Numbered from the stretch's first letter, positions 46,107 through 57,931 are shown. The stretch is 64,000 nucleotides of DNA from Henricia sp. BOLD:AAB3569 (GCA_037783545.1 JBBELK010000218.1:930001-994000), one strand, 5' to 3'. The notes: a model not told the origin generated them from the sequence alone. Numbers and translations: made by a program.

Positions 46107-47330
46107 GGTATACAAGGCTTATTGTCCACAAGCGAGATGGCTTATAGTCCACAAGCGAGATGACATTGCAGTCCTCTCCGCGCGAAGCATGATGGGGTTC
46201 AATGGAGTACTCGCCGATTCGCTGCTCAGCGGTTTTTATGTATGTCAAATTCACTGTCGTTTAATGTATTGCGTACTTTAACTGATTGGGATGCAGTATT
46301 GCAGTTAGCCGCCGGTACTAGAGCAACCTCCTTTATTTTTGGTGGTATTTTTTTCATATACATTGAACACGGATTTGGGTAAATTTATATTGGAATCGAT
46401 AGCTTATTCAATTCTAAGATATACTTCCCACTGACACTTCCGTCGCAAATGTTGCATTTCTGAGATAAATAAATGATAAAATTACTGCATAAAGTAATGC
46501 ACAAAATGACGCTGCGAGCGGTCTGTGCGTAAGCGCGACAACAGAGGGCGCTGCGCGCGTGCGTGAATGGTTATCTTGTGCACTAACTGAAGGCAATTTT
46601 TGAAGAAGAAAACGTGATTTTTCTACAGAAAAGCAACATTTGCGACAAAAGTGCAAGTGGGAAGTATATCTTTAAATTACATTAAGTGTTGATTCGAGGA
46701 GGTAATTTCCTTAAAATCTTTGTTCAATGTATACGAAAAAAATACCTTTTTGGTAAATTTTGTTTTTACGGTGTCGAATTCACAGACAACACTATATTGA
46801 TATGCTATTTTATTCCAGTACTCTGCCCCAGTTTGCTCCAAACCATCCCATGAACCCTTGCACGACGTGATTTTGTTTAGAACATTGTTTACGTCATCTC
46901 TCATTTGGTCTATATATTACCTGGAGTTTTTCCTCGGCATTTCTGTTGCCCAACACTGCCTCGGTGTGCCATAGGCATGCCGGATAGTTCTGCCCAATTT
47001 CCATGGCAATGTGTGGTTTCATTGGCAGTCAGGGGACATGGTCAGATGCGCTGGTTCTATATAAGAAATCACCAGAAAGTCATCAATATCGCAAGTTTAT
47101 ACAACATGGCAGCACTCATACAAGTGCTTGAAAACAAGTGTGCGCGCATGTGCAGTCACAAAAACCATACTTGTGTTTCCATGTTTTTTAAGCGCATTTA
47201 ATTTTGTAGGAAAAAAATTGCCTAGAGCTAGAATACAAGTTATTTGTTTTCACTTTTACTAGGTATGTTACAATCAGGCTAATCGCGTGGCACAACGAAC
47301 TATCCACTAGTCACGATCGCTGCTCGGGTG
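46107..47330. other. Intergenic, nothing firm
   Basis: Contains two tandem ATAGTCCACAAGCGAGATG-like units at 46120-46160 and a CpG-rich patch at 46510-46570. No exon is supported. Confidence 0.3.
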
Positions 47331-47733
47331 TGGGTATATAAATTTGCGGAACTGCGGAACTTTGTAGAAGTTCGCGGAACTCTCAGATACAACACAAGAT
47401 TGTGCTATGAAGAATTTTTTTTTTTCTCTCAGGACAAACATTCCTGCAACCCTCTACTAGCACCCTGCAAAATAATGTGCGTACACATACATGTATTATG
47501 CACGATTCTTTAGTTTGCTAAACATCTGTGCGCCAACCGAACATCCCCTAAAAAACAAATTGGGCGGAAGGCGTTTTGATGGGCATTGCAATATTGTATG
47601 CTTTTATTTTGACACATATTGGTAGATAATAAGATGTATTCTTGTTTTATTGTGTATTTTGTTTGTAACAGTCTTTTTGTTTGCTATTTTTGCAAGGTTC
47701 TGCAAAGTTCCGTAAGTTCCGCAAAATACCAAT
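47331..47733. mobile_element. Inverted-repeat element with GCGGAACT words
   Basis: AATTTGCGGAACTGCGGAAC at left and GTTCCGTAAGTTCCGCAAAA at right. Confidence 0.65.
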
Positions 47734-47944
47734 TGCCTCGCTGCTCCGCAGTGTCATCGGTGATCACGACATCAGCGATTACAGCTCCTAAAAAGGACCT
47801 GCTGTTGAAGTATCCCAAAAACAATACCAATGGTTGCAAAGTTCAAACATTCTGAGACTGGCTGAAGTATTTCCTCACAAAATATTAAAAAAATTATCAG
47901 TCACTTGTAAATTTAGGTTTTTCCATCAAATCTGCACTTAGGCA

Positions 47945-48345
47945 GTCTGTGAAAGTCGGACCCTCCGGATCTTCCGGATCTTTGTTAAAAATTGATATTT
48001 AACGAACAGAAAGTACCTAGTTTGACTTCTAAATACGCTTACATACCTTTTACCACCATGTATTGCACCAATTTGTAATCATACACCACATCGACTATCC
48101 ACAAAGTGAAATTTTCGAAGAAATAGGCGTAGGAAGTGCAGGACACTAAGAAAAAAGAAATTGGTTTTCTTCCACGCCGGATCTTTAAAAATAAGGCCTG
48201 TACATGGCGGTAAAATGTATTGAAGCGTATTATGAAGTCAAACTAGGCACTTTCTGTTCATTAAATAGCCATTTTTGAAAAAGATCCGGAACATCTGGAA
48301 GGATCCGGAGGGTCCGTTTTTCACCCACACACCTGCACTTACCAA
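47945..48345. mobile_element. Inverted-repeat element with GGACCCTCCGGATC ends
   Basis: CGGACCCTCCGGATCTTCC at left and GGAAGGATCCGGAGGGTCCG at right. The arms continue with AAGTACCTAGTTTGACTTC and its complement. Confidence 0.8.
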
Positions 48346-49189
48346 TGCTTGATGAGTAATTTTTAACATGTTTAAGAAAAACATTTCTGATCAACTTCTC
48401 AACTCTTACCCAATTATGGACTTTGGAGGAAGCATATGGAGGAAGGAAAATAACAAGGACAAAGGGCCTACGCTACATACAGTACACGGTCATGATGGTC
48501 AAATTCTTTCGTACCCCTGGGGAAACCCCCAGCGCAGCGTCGCCAAAAACAAGTTAGAACCTTATTGATTTAAATCAATTTCGCATTTGTTTTACCTCTT
48601 CCTCAGACTGTTGAGTTATCCCGCCATCATGCCTAGGCAAGACTGACAGTGACATGAACGTATCGGGATCTGTATGCGTGTTCTGTTTATAAATTCTAGC
48701 AATTTTCACACAACCAAAAAACATGAAATGTTGCACTCCGAGTCTGACGTGTGGTGCTTGCACAGACATGTAGAACTATAGACCACCAGTCCCTATTCAA
48801 ATAACGTTGCCGCGACTGTAATTAGGACGGCACCCGACTATTTGGGGCAAAGTTTTCCAGCGTGTGCACAAACGTAACGGGGCGCCGAGAAAAAGTTTTG
48901 TTTTTCTCACTAAACAAAATCCATACTTAATATTCATTTGCGAAATTTCACCATAATTTTACTTTGTTATGTATACCTACTTTTGTTAAAGCATGAAAAA
49001 AGCTGGTAATTTGTTAAAAAGAGCTAAGCAAGCTGCTTAACAACTGATCAAAAACTGCAAGTTGTGTTTAATAATGTGTGAATGCGTAATGTTCGTCGTG
49101 CGCGTCATACGTGTCATGCGCGTCGTGTGCGTCATACGTGTCATGCGCATTATGCGCGTCAGCTGCACGCAACGTTTTAAAAATGCGAA
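48346..49189. other. Intergenic, nothing recognised
   Basis: No open frame with splice signals and no clear repeat apart from a CATACGTGTCATGCGCGTCG tandem at 49100-49170. Confidence 0.3.
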
Positions 49190-49372
49190 GTCATGCCCCC
49201 AATCTGCAGTCGATTTTACGAAACACTGCGCAGCTTGCGCAACTTTTGACAAATGGCGCAAACCCCATAGCTTGCGTGTTATCTTCAAAAGAATGTTGCG
49301 CAACTTACGCAATAAAATGTTGCGCAAGTGGGCTTACGCAACATGCGTAAGTTTTGTGAAATCGGCTGCTGG
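49190..49372. repeat. Inverted repeat of ACGCAAC/GTTGCGT words
   Basis: ATGCGAAG and GATTTTACGAAAC against CTTACGCAACATGCG and GTTTTGTGAAATCG. TTGCGCAACTTACGCAA forms an internal palindrome. Confidence 0.5.
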
Positions 49373-50180
49373 GGAACGTTCAATAGACCCGGGCCGGTGC
49401 GTCCATCTCAGTTGTCTTGTTCCCCATAGTACGTGTATACGTGTCGGACATGATCAGTGGGTGTGCGCGCGTGTCTGTGTAACCGTGAAAAATGACACAA
49501 CTGGGGATCACTCAATAAAACTCAATAAAAATGACACCGGGACCTAAGGACCAGTCGCGAACTGTTTTTAAAGAAAGGTTTAATGAATGAATATAACGAC
49601 ACCAAAAATGAATTTCGTGATTTGCGCGGCGCCCGACTTAGAACAAAACTAAGTCGAACTGTTCAATCCATTTTTCAATTTAAAAAAAAAAACCTATGTA
49701 GGCCCATTAACTATGTTTTATGTAGATTACAAATTGTTCGGTTTCTGTGTGAATAATGAACAATTTAAGCGACTTTCAGACAAAAAAAGAATTTTAAATT
49801 GCAATCCTCGCGTGCGCTTTCAGTCCGCTTTGCGCATCGCCCATACTTCATAGGAGCGCGTAGAATACATACGGCGTACGCGCGTTTTGGAATAGCCGCG
49901 TGTCGTCAACTCATTTGCCCATACTTTTCCAAATCACGATTTTCAACGCAAGATTGTTGATCTATGCGTTTATATATCTGTAGGTGCCTTTGGCGTCCAA
50001 AGAGTGCGCCCTCTCGCGGCTGATTTTAGTGACCCAAGTTGTTTTTCATTTCCCAAACTCATGCACATTGTCAACATTTCTACCGAATTAATCTACTCCA
50101 GATGGTCGAAACCACCATCTAGCTACCAGTTGGCTTTATAGCTCAATAGACCGATCCAGTAAGCACCGCCCATTTAGAAA

Positions 50181-50640
50181 TGCATAGTTCCGAGTTTGCC
50201 TAGTTAGCCCCGCCCCCTTGGATATTGTTGCTCACACGCTATCGTCAAAATGGCGACACACACTTCACAAAGCAATGGGACTTTCAACGGTAAGCACAGA
50301 TTCATTGGAGAAAACTCAAAGGTATTCATGTTTCAGGGTCGACAGTTATCTTAGAACACACCGAGTAAAGGGCCAGTAAATTACAGGGATGTCATATCAT
50401 GACATATATACGTGCTTTCGTACCTTTAAACAACGAAACGACCGGCCTTGAAACCAAAAATTCACCCGGATCATCGCATACAACACTGTACAGTACAAAT
50501 TGTATGGGGCAGAACATCGCGTGATGTTGTTGTGAGACAGTGCACTTTGACCTATGTGGGTGATGTCTGCTAGCTCTGTTGTGATTGGTCGGCGGGTTCG
50601 GTTGATTGACAGGTCGGAATGTGAGGCACGTGTGCAGTAG
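50181..50640 (+). repeat. GC-box/ATG-bearing dispersed element, copy 2
   Basis: Carries CCCCGCCCCC, then AAAATGGCGACACACACTT in good start context, a 13-codon frame and CAACG|GTAAGC, a textbook splice donor. Homologous to 10228-10674 in opposite orientation. It looks like a mobilised promoter plus first exon. Confidence 0.7.
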
Positions 50641-50761
50641 AGTCGCGTGGCCGCGCTGTGCGTCAGCGTCTGCGCTTTGGTCAGCGCGTATTGAAACCAC
50701 GGACGTGATTGAAACACGCACACGCACACAGCAACTGCACGCTCGAAAGCAATATGTGCAC

Positions 50762-50902
50762 TTAAAGGCACAGGCTCGTCAGCATTGCGCGCGCGCCAAA
50801 TTCGTGCCACGAATTACGCAGTTCCATAGCAAAGGCATGGAGCTGCGTATATCGTGGCACGAATTTGGCGAGCGAGCATTGCTGACGAGCCTGTGCCTTT
50901 AA
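50762..50902. mobile_element. Family A TTAA MITE copy 3, with an empty-site paralogue
   Basis: TTAAAGGCACAGGCTCGTC at left and GAGCCTGTGCCTTTAA at right. The flanks TGTGCAC and GTATCCG are contiguous around a single TTAA in the homologous element at 25423-25426. Confidence 0.9.
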
Positions 50903-51431
50903 GTATCCGGTCGTGTGCGTGCACGTACAACACGCCTGCATTACGCGTAACGCGTGCGATCGAACAAAAACATCTCGACACACATCTAGAACGCAGTGAA
51001 TGCACAACAAAGCAAAACGACAAGCTAATTTTGGTGAGTTTTACCGATTTATACAAAATTACATTTATGAAGGGATTAAAACTATAGGTTTGGATAAAAA
51101 TGATGTTTATGGTGTTTTTGCGTCACTCGTGCTGCATTTCGCCGTCAAGGAAATTGTCTGTCTGAGGTCCGTTTGCACAGTGATGTTTCGCGAAACGATC
51201 GAGATTGTTTTCAAAAACATTAGAGGCGATCCTGCATTTCTTCAGATGCTTTCGATTGGACAACAATTTGAGGACTCAGGTAGCCAAAAATGGCGATCTA
51301 CTTTTTGGCTACCTGAACCTGAGGCTGTGATTGGTCAATTCCAAAATGGGCGGAGCTTACTGGATCGGTCTATTGGTAGGGCGTCTGTGCGTTAAGCAAA
51401 ACGTCCGCTGTTCGAACTTCCCGGTGGGGCC

Positions 51432-53106
51432 GGGTTGTTTTTCACTGCATGCAGATTTCACAATTAACCGTTGACCTCGAGAACGTACAGTTCGCTGCGA
51501 GATTCATTCACTTCCGGAGACCACGTATAGGAGATACAACATGTGCGGCGACCGTTTTTTTCGGTACCATTTTGACTCCACGTCAAAATTAGCAGTTTCA
51601 CCTACCGATTGGCATCCTCTTGCAACAGAATCTTGTCGCCTCTGCTGGACCAATCAAGACGCTTGGCAGTGCATTGCAGCATGATTGCAGGCATTCAAAT
51701 GTAATGCGCGCAGATTGTAAACACCGTGCATGCATGTGATGCATGTACTCGGTAATGCTGGCTGTTGTCCGCGTCGGCGATTGGCTGCTATTTAAAGCAT
51801 ACTGGGGATTCCGTTCCATTACATTCGTCAGCATGCATCCCTGTTATTAATTTGAAAAACTGCGGAGTAAATCATGGAGGAAATTAAGATCGTCGTTTGA
51901 AAGTTTGGTAGGAATGGGACAGTCATAAGAAACGGAACCAATACAATCTCTGGAAAGTATAGAAATCGTTTCTTTTCGGCATAACATGACCGAATTGATT
52001 AAATTACATCAAAATGACTCGGGCGTGAGTTGGCTCAGGACAACAGCCGGCTCACTCCACAGATTTGCGGTATTGTTACGTCGCTTTGCAGAGTGGAAAT
52101 TCCCTGATATCTCAGGATGCTACCGATTGGGGTCCACTTTAAACATTCTTAAAATCCCATTTATTAACTGTGCGAAAAGTTAATTAAACAAAAATGTCAT
52201 AAAATTATAAATCTTACCTTTTATTTCCGTCTCTGAGATAAGCCGGTAATCGACCAGGCCTTGACGTATATAAAAACCACGCAGTGCGCGCATCGCTGGT
52301 AGTCCGCAAGTGGCACGAATAGTTTTGCGCGTGTATTTGACGCCAATACGTTGCATTGTAGCCGTTTTAAAAACCGCTCTGATTCGGCTTTGGACGGACT
52401 TTGCGATTTTCTGTCCTAGCCTGGTGTATACTTTATTTGTTCAGGTTTTTGTTAGTGGTTTTTATCTACTCACAACAGAAGTGAACGTTCAAGTTGACGT
52501 TCAAACCAGATATTTGTTTAACCACGCTATTATTTTTTGAGATACACCAAGCCTGAGCCTGCCATTCGTAAAGGTACTTGCAAACCGGAAACAAAAGGTC
52601 AAACATTCTTATTTGTCTGTGACAGACTCGGACAACATTTTCTTCATTTTATTGATTGAATCGATAGATTTTAAGGTGCCTTTCCCATTAATTGGTGTCT
52701 GGGCGCTTACAAACGCGGTATACGGTATAGGCCTATAGGCCTATAGTGATAATTCAAGGAAGATCGTCACAACGTTAAAACCCCATTGCCATTCAGTTCC
52801 CTGACTGGTCTCTCCGGAAGTGTGACCCGCCGCGAGACTTACACGGTCTTTTCCGATTTTATGTCGCACTAAACTGCGTCGTCTAGCCCTGCGGCTATTT
52901 TAGTCTTTCGCAGCCAAACCCAGGCAGATGATATACCAGCGAGTCCACGGGGCGCGATATTTTTTTCCGTACCACTGTTTAGCGAACATTGCTTCTGATT
53001 GGTTTAACCCCTATGCATATGTTGCATACTGATGTTTTTGTCGATAACTACCTCAACATAACCCCACACCATACCACACTCTTTCCTCAATTAATAGTAA
53101 AAAAAA
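51432..53106. other. Intergenic, nothing recognised
   Basis: No exon with supporting splice sites was found on either strand. Moderately GC-rich patches near 51480-51900 and 52860-52960. Confidence 0.3.
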
Positions 53107-53190
53107 ATTAATACGACTCTGAGGAGATTCGATCCTGCCATCTCTCGATTGATAGCACTACGTCTTAACCACTAGACTACCAAACGACTC
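53107..53190 (-). repeat. tRNA-like fragment
   Basis: On the - strand GGTAGTCTAGTGGTTAAGAC (A-box) is followed by GGATCGAATCTCC (B-box), the spacing of a tRNA head. The acceptor stem does not close well, so a SINE or tRNA pseudogene is more likely than a working gene. Confidence 0.5.
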
Positions 53191-53419
53191 GACAAACTCC
53201 TGAATTTTCTTTCTTATATCCTTTTATTTAATAACTCTTGGAGGCGCTATATAGAAAATATGAATATTCATTTACAATGCACCAATCGATGAATCCCCAT
53301 AGCGAATATGTGGTACGGAAAAAATAATCGCCCACGGGGCACACATCAACCAGATCATGCCTAGGCTAGGTATAGGCAAACTATATGTACATTAGCTTTG
53401 GTTGGTACTTACATGTAGT

Positions 53420-54070
53420 TTTTGGTTAAACTCCCGTGGTTGTGCGGGAGAGTAACACAATTTAGTCCAATGGGGACGCACGGAGAATTAGCGTCCCTGT
53501 AAAGTTACCGCGACCACGATGTAAAACGTACAGGGCGAGAGAAGCCGCGGAAACTTTCCGCTCAACCGCGGGAGTCAGTTTTACAGGGCCCTCGAAAGTC
53601 CAATGGGAACAGCGCCGCCCTGTAGAACTACCGCTGCCGCTGTGTAAAATGCCAAATGGATGACGTCACTTCCTGCATCGTGCAATCCCACCACACAATG
53701 CGCGAACAAAGTGTTTTTTCATGCTCTTTTCTTCGCAAATATAATGGCAAGTTTAATCGAAGTTGTTCGAAATTTGATTGGGTTTCGTGCAGCATGCACA
53801 CAATTAATAATTTCGCGCCAATATGTGTGTCGCATGGCATGTCAAACATCCTGTTAGGTCAAAGGTTATGTAAACCACGCCCTCAATTGACCACATATGG
53901 CCAGCCGAGTAGCTAAATTTTCCGCTCGCGTCGTGTAAAATATATGGTAAGTGGGAACGCACGGGAGATTTACAGGAATAAGGAATGTTTACAGGGAGTC
54001 GCGGAAAGTTCCCGCGAGGGCGCGGAAAAAGAAGTCCAATGGGAACACGCCCGCACCAGCTCAGAGAGCT
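53420..54070. repeat. Unresolved repeat region with GTCCAATGGGAAC words
   Basis: GTCCAATGGGRAC occurs at about 53465, 53599 and 54036, and several CCGCGGAAA/TTTCCGC words suggest a large decayed inverted repeat. Boundaries could not be set. Confidence 0.4.
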
Positions 54071-54891
54071 CGCAACGGTTCGACGAAGTTTAGTTTATAA
54101 TTATATAATCGCAGTACCGTTCCCCTCAAGCAATCCCTAACGAAGATTTAAACAAGCTAGAGTTGTTTCGTCGATCCAAGGGATGATACAAAACTGCATC
54201 GTTAAATTAAGTGATTCTGAATCAAAATAATCAGTTTTAATTCGTTGAACGAGTCCATTATAATCTTTGTCGAATGATCTAGAAGAGCCTTGAATTCACA
54301 TTTCGAAATCTCTTCGTCAAAGCTTTACGAAGCGATTTTCCTGACAAACGTGAACAGAGTCCAATATTGAGATAGGACCATGATCCCAGACCTGGTTATG
54401 GGTAGATATCCTTACCTTGGTATAGATCTAAACAATGGCCGTTAGTTTTAAAACCAAGCAGCATTGGTTGCCTTCAGTATTATAAGCAGCGTGGAATATG
54501 TTGCTTAGGTAATAACTGATTATCCTTATACTCATGAGACCTGTAGCGTGTATATAGAAGGCACTCCGTTGCAACACCTTTTTACAGGATAACGCTGGGA
54601 ACTGATTATAAGCCTCAGTTGATTGGTGTAGCCGGCACACCGGCATGAGGCCATGCATGTCGCTTCTTACAGTCCCAGTCAGTAAGGTATACTGGCTGTC
54701 ACACCGCAGTCCGCTTCCCCTGGTGCGTGGATCGTATAGGGCCTTATGCCTTATATACCACGAAGATTCAATCCTTCACCAGATATAACGGGAATCAGCA
54801 GCAGAACAGAATACGACAGTACTCAATCTTGGATGCTTGAGTGTCGACTATAGTGGCCCAGGTCCGCGCCGATGTGCAAGCCTGAAATGGC
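54071..54891. other. Intergenic, nothing recognised
   Basis: Some words at 54240-54360 (CGAAGCGATTT, TTCGTTGAACGA) resemble the element at 28565-29072. Otherwise unassigned. Confidence 0.3.
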
Positions 54892-55095
54892 TTAAGCCCG
54901 CTGCACATGCACCTTTGCGATTTACCGGATAACGATTTACCGGACCACATACCAGAAAGGTGTGCGCTGCAACAGTTCGGGCCGGTCTGACCGTACACCG
55001 TAGACCGGAGCAAATCAAACTTGTTTGATTTTTCCGGATCCGATGATCAGGTGTCCGATTATCCAATAAATCGCAAAGGTGTGCGGCGGGCTTAA
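54892..55095. mobile_element. TTAA-flanked MITE, family G
   Basis: TTAAGCCCGCTGCACATGC with CCTTTGCGATTTACCGGATA at left; TATCCAATAAATCGCAAAGG and GCGGCGGGCTTAA at right. 204 bp. Confidence 0.85.
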
Positions 55096-55195
55096 GACAG
55101 CCCCACCTATAGCCACCGACATCACCAAACCTTTTGTGCGCAAAATCGTCGTGGGCTCTCGGACTAGTTCTTTTCTCACCTTCCACCTCTGTGTC

Positions 55196-55270
55196 CCTGG
55201 TTCGAATTCCCTTCGGGTCAGTATGTGGATTTGGTTCTGGGTCCCTGCTTGATGCCGTGGGTTAACTGAT
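55196..55270 (+). repeat. SINE fragment related to 492-692
   Basis: B-box CTGGTTCGAATTCC is followed by GTATGTGGATTTGGTTCTGG and GTCCCTGCTTGATGCCGTGG, as in the SINE near the left edge. The A-box part is missing. Confidence 0.45.
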
Positions 55271-55865
55271 AATTTCGTCCTGTTCTCCTGCACTTCATTT
55301 GACCATGTTGTAGCTTCAGGGCAACGACTTAATCGGCTAGTCTCGGCAACCAGATTTCTTCAGAAGATCATATAATGAACGAAGAAGGTGAACGAGTGAC
55401 TCCAACTTCAATGACAATCAAGAGATCGACGGGCACAAGCAACATCTGGGGGAAGATGGAAGGGGGTTCTTTATAATGCCTTCGAGAAAGCGCCTTCACT
55501 CCAACACCATTGAAGTCTTCAAATATCAGCGAAGTGATACATGGGTCAGTGATTACTATGCCTTCTATTTAAAAAAAAAAAACTGCATATAAAAAGAGCG
55601 GGCTGGTGCATTTTAGCGCCTGTGCAACTGGTCTGTGGCCTAAATGGCGTAGGTCATTAAAGCCATGGAATCCTCTGTGTCATACCTTTATGAAATCCTC
55701 TGTTAGTGCTGGGAAGCCGTGCTCCGGGAGAGAAAGGACTCCGGCATTATTACATAGCACCGACTGATCAGCATGACTGGAACATTTGAGGAAACGGTGT
55801 TGCATATACATATGTAGTACAACTTCAAGTTCATGGCGGAACCGGAAACACATGATTGACGTATA

Positions 55866-55916
55866 TACACACATACATACACACATACATACATAAATAC
55901 ATACATACATACATGT
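55866..55916 (+). repeat. CATA/CACA microsatellite
   Basis: Tandem ACATACATACAC and ACATACAT units. Confidence 0.85.
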
Positions 55917-56392
55917 AGTTTCCCATCTTTTACTTTCGTTTCCGCAGCGGGCAAAGACAGTCTATATAAAACATGTGCCTTCATTAAGTTAGTTGACGTC
56001 ACAAATGCCTTTGGCACCTAATAATGTGAGCAGGAATGGTTTGCCCTGCAGAATGATCAAGAAATGCATGTTGCACAAAACGTTTTAGTATTATCCAGTA
56101 TATTCACAAGGACATGAAAGGTATCGTGCTGTGTGATTGGTCCTCTCCGGAAGACTGCAACCAGACTTCCATCTATATGTTTGGGATATTTTCTGCAGCC
56201 ATGCGCCACTTTAATGGAGCATCACGGAAGGCATGGATAATAATGTCGATCATGATCTTGATCTTGGTAGATACAAAAAATATTATTGATCAGCTCCAAC
56301 AGGATGATCACTCAATACAGATGTCACTCAGGGGAGAGCCATTAAAAGCATGTTCTCTATATAAAACCCTCTTCTGAAAGATGCGGCCTTTA

Positions 56393-56672
56393 TTAGGGCC
56401 GGATCCAGGATTTTGAAAAGGGGGGCGGGGGCGTGAAATTTTTAAGCATGAAATGCTAATGACAATGAAATAGCGAGCGCGTAGCGCGAAGCCCTGACGG
56501 CTTCTATATGGATTCTATGCTATGTGGTGCGATCTAAGGCAATATTTAACCACTTTAAGCAGGAAAAGTGTGCACAAATAGTGGAATTGTTATTTTTTAT
56601 TTAATTTTTTTTAAAAGGGGGGGGGGGGGGGGGGTGGCGTGCGCCCCTCACGCACCCCCTGGATCCGCCCCA
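56393..56672. mobile_element. MITE with GGGCCGGATCCAGG ends
   Basis: AGGGCCGGATCCAGGATTTTG at left and CCCCCTGGATCCGCCCC at right, with a poly-G run at 56618-56634. A recognisable MITE layout, but the target duplication is not clear. Confidence 0.65.
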
Positions 56673-56845
56673 TTGGGCGTGCAAGCCAGCCGATTTTAAT
56701 CTTTAGCTGTTTTGGAGAAACACAAGATTAAATGGTAGACCACTCATGCACCGACATGTTATTTAAGGCACATTCCGAGAAATATCTGTGGGTTTATGGA
56801 CCACTTCGGAGCTAGCTAGACCTTGCAATTTCCACAACTTTGAGC

Positions 56846-57156
56846 GTAAAGGCGGATACACACTATCGCGGGAAAATCACACTTTCGCGCTGCGCTCACC
56901 GCATTGCATGAGCCCTCAATCGCCGATCTTTCCAAAATAGAAAATTCCAGTTCTGGTATCTTGGGGCTTCTCTATACCTCATTGGCTGCGCGTTGGAAAG
57001 GTCAGCGCACCGCGGTCAAAGTTCAATAATTTTGAACTTTGACCCAGCTCAAAACGTTTTGCGCGTCGCGATAGGCCGCGCACAAGCGGCAAACCAGTTT
57101 GTGTACAAACCAATGGCACAGTGTGATTTTTCCGCGATAGTGTGAACTCCCCTTAA
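56846..57156. mobile_element. TTAA-type element, family D copy 1
   Basis: ACACACTATCGCGGGAAAATC at left and TTTTTCCGCGATAGTGTGAAC followed by TCCCCTTAA at right. The interior GCGCACCGCGGTCAAAGTTC is shared with 57928-58232 and 59251-60395. Confidence 0.8.
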
Positions 57157-57612
57157 GGCTGTCCATCCGTTTACCGGGTCTATATTATCATCACGGTCAG
57201 CTGCATGTCTTCTGAAGGCAGAGATTAATAAGATGGTGGGCCAAGCTTCTGCCACCTTTTCCCACTGAAAACAGAGAGTGGGACCGGACAACACGATTGC
57301 GCTGCATAAAACTCAAAATAATGTGAAAAGTGAGCGTTGGAGATAGAACAATACAAACTGCAAGAAACTGCAAAGTCAAGACGGACTGGGTTCATGTCAC
57401 GCCCATGTGCGCTTCCACTGAGCTGCCATTTCAACGAACCACCGTTCGACGTTGTGTGGACAACAACTTCCGGGGAATCATTTGCAACAGGTGCGGGCGG
57501 AAGATGTCATTGTCAGCCGGTCAACAGAAATTGTTCTCCACCTGTACCTCCCGTGCGTCAGGATTTTTGCCGATTTACTTTTAATGTGAATGAATATATT
57601 CAGAGTTCCCGT

Positions 57613-57678
57613 ATGTCCACGACACTTTGGACTTTCCCTTGGACAACTGGCGGCGCTGAAGTTGCCGCCAAATTAAAG
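57613..57678 (+). CDS. Candidate first exon, unknown protein
   Basis: ATG followed by 22 codons (MSTTLWTFPWTTGGAEVAAK...) ending at AAATTAAAG|GTAAGC, a good donor. The frame is also open upstream. No downstream exon was identified and the protein is not recognised, so this could be chance. Confidence 0.25.
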
Positions 57679-57790
57679 GTAAGCCGTTTTGAGTTCATTG
57701 CATGGCTGTTTCTTTAAAATTACACGCAAGTCGATAGACGGCTTGTGTAATTTTCTGACTCGGCCTGAATTCGGACACGGCCAAACACTG

Positions 57791-57931
57791 TTAAAGGCAC
57801 ACGCTCGTCAGCAATGCGCGCGCGCCAAATTCGTGCCACAAAATACGTAGCTCCATGCATTTGCTATGGAGCTGCGTATTTCATCGCACGAATTTGGCGC
57901 GCGCGCATTGCTGACGAGCCTGTGCCTTTAA
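57791..57931. mobile_element. Family A TTAA MITE copy 4
   Basis: TTAAAGGCACACGCTCGTC and GAGCCTGTGCCTTTAA ends, near-perfect palindrome. Its right TTAA is also the left TTAA of the next element. Confidence 0.9.

Larger units (their letters stand above)
50146..51373. mobile_element. TIR element inside the tRNA-like sequence, locus 2
   Basis: Ends ATAGACCGATCCAGTAAGC and GCTTACTGGATCGGTCTAT. The interior is inverted relative to 25102-25603 and is enlarged by the GC-box/ATG element (50181-50640) and a family A MITE (50762-50902). Confidence 0.8.
50132..51431 (+). repeat. tRNA-like sequence interrupted by a TIR element, locus 2
   Basis: 5' part GGCTTTATAGCTCA (50132-50145) and 3' part TGGTAGGGCGTCTG...GGTGGGGCC (51374-51431), homologous to the tRNA-like halves at 25088-25659 and broken at the same base. 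Base pairing is more eroded than at locus 1. Confidence 0.7.

Noticed and set aside
49100-49170. CRISPR-like array
   Set aside because: The GTCATACGTGTCATGCGCGTC units are short direct repeats without unique spacers, in an animal genome.
51000-51395. 131-residue + strand frame
   Set aside because: It runs through the interior of the TIR element shared with 25102-25603, where the frame is not preserved.
55015-55293. 92-residue - strand frame
   Set aside because: It overlaps a TTAA MITE end and a SINE fragment, with no supporting signals.
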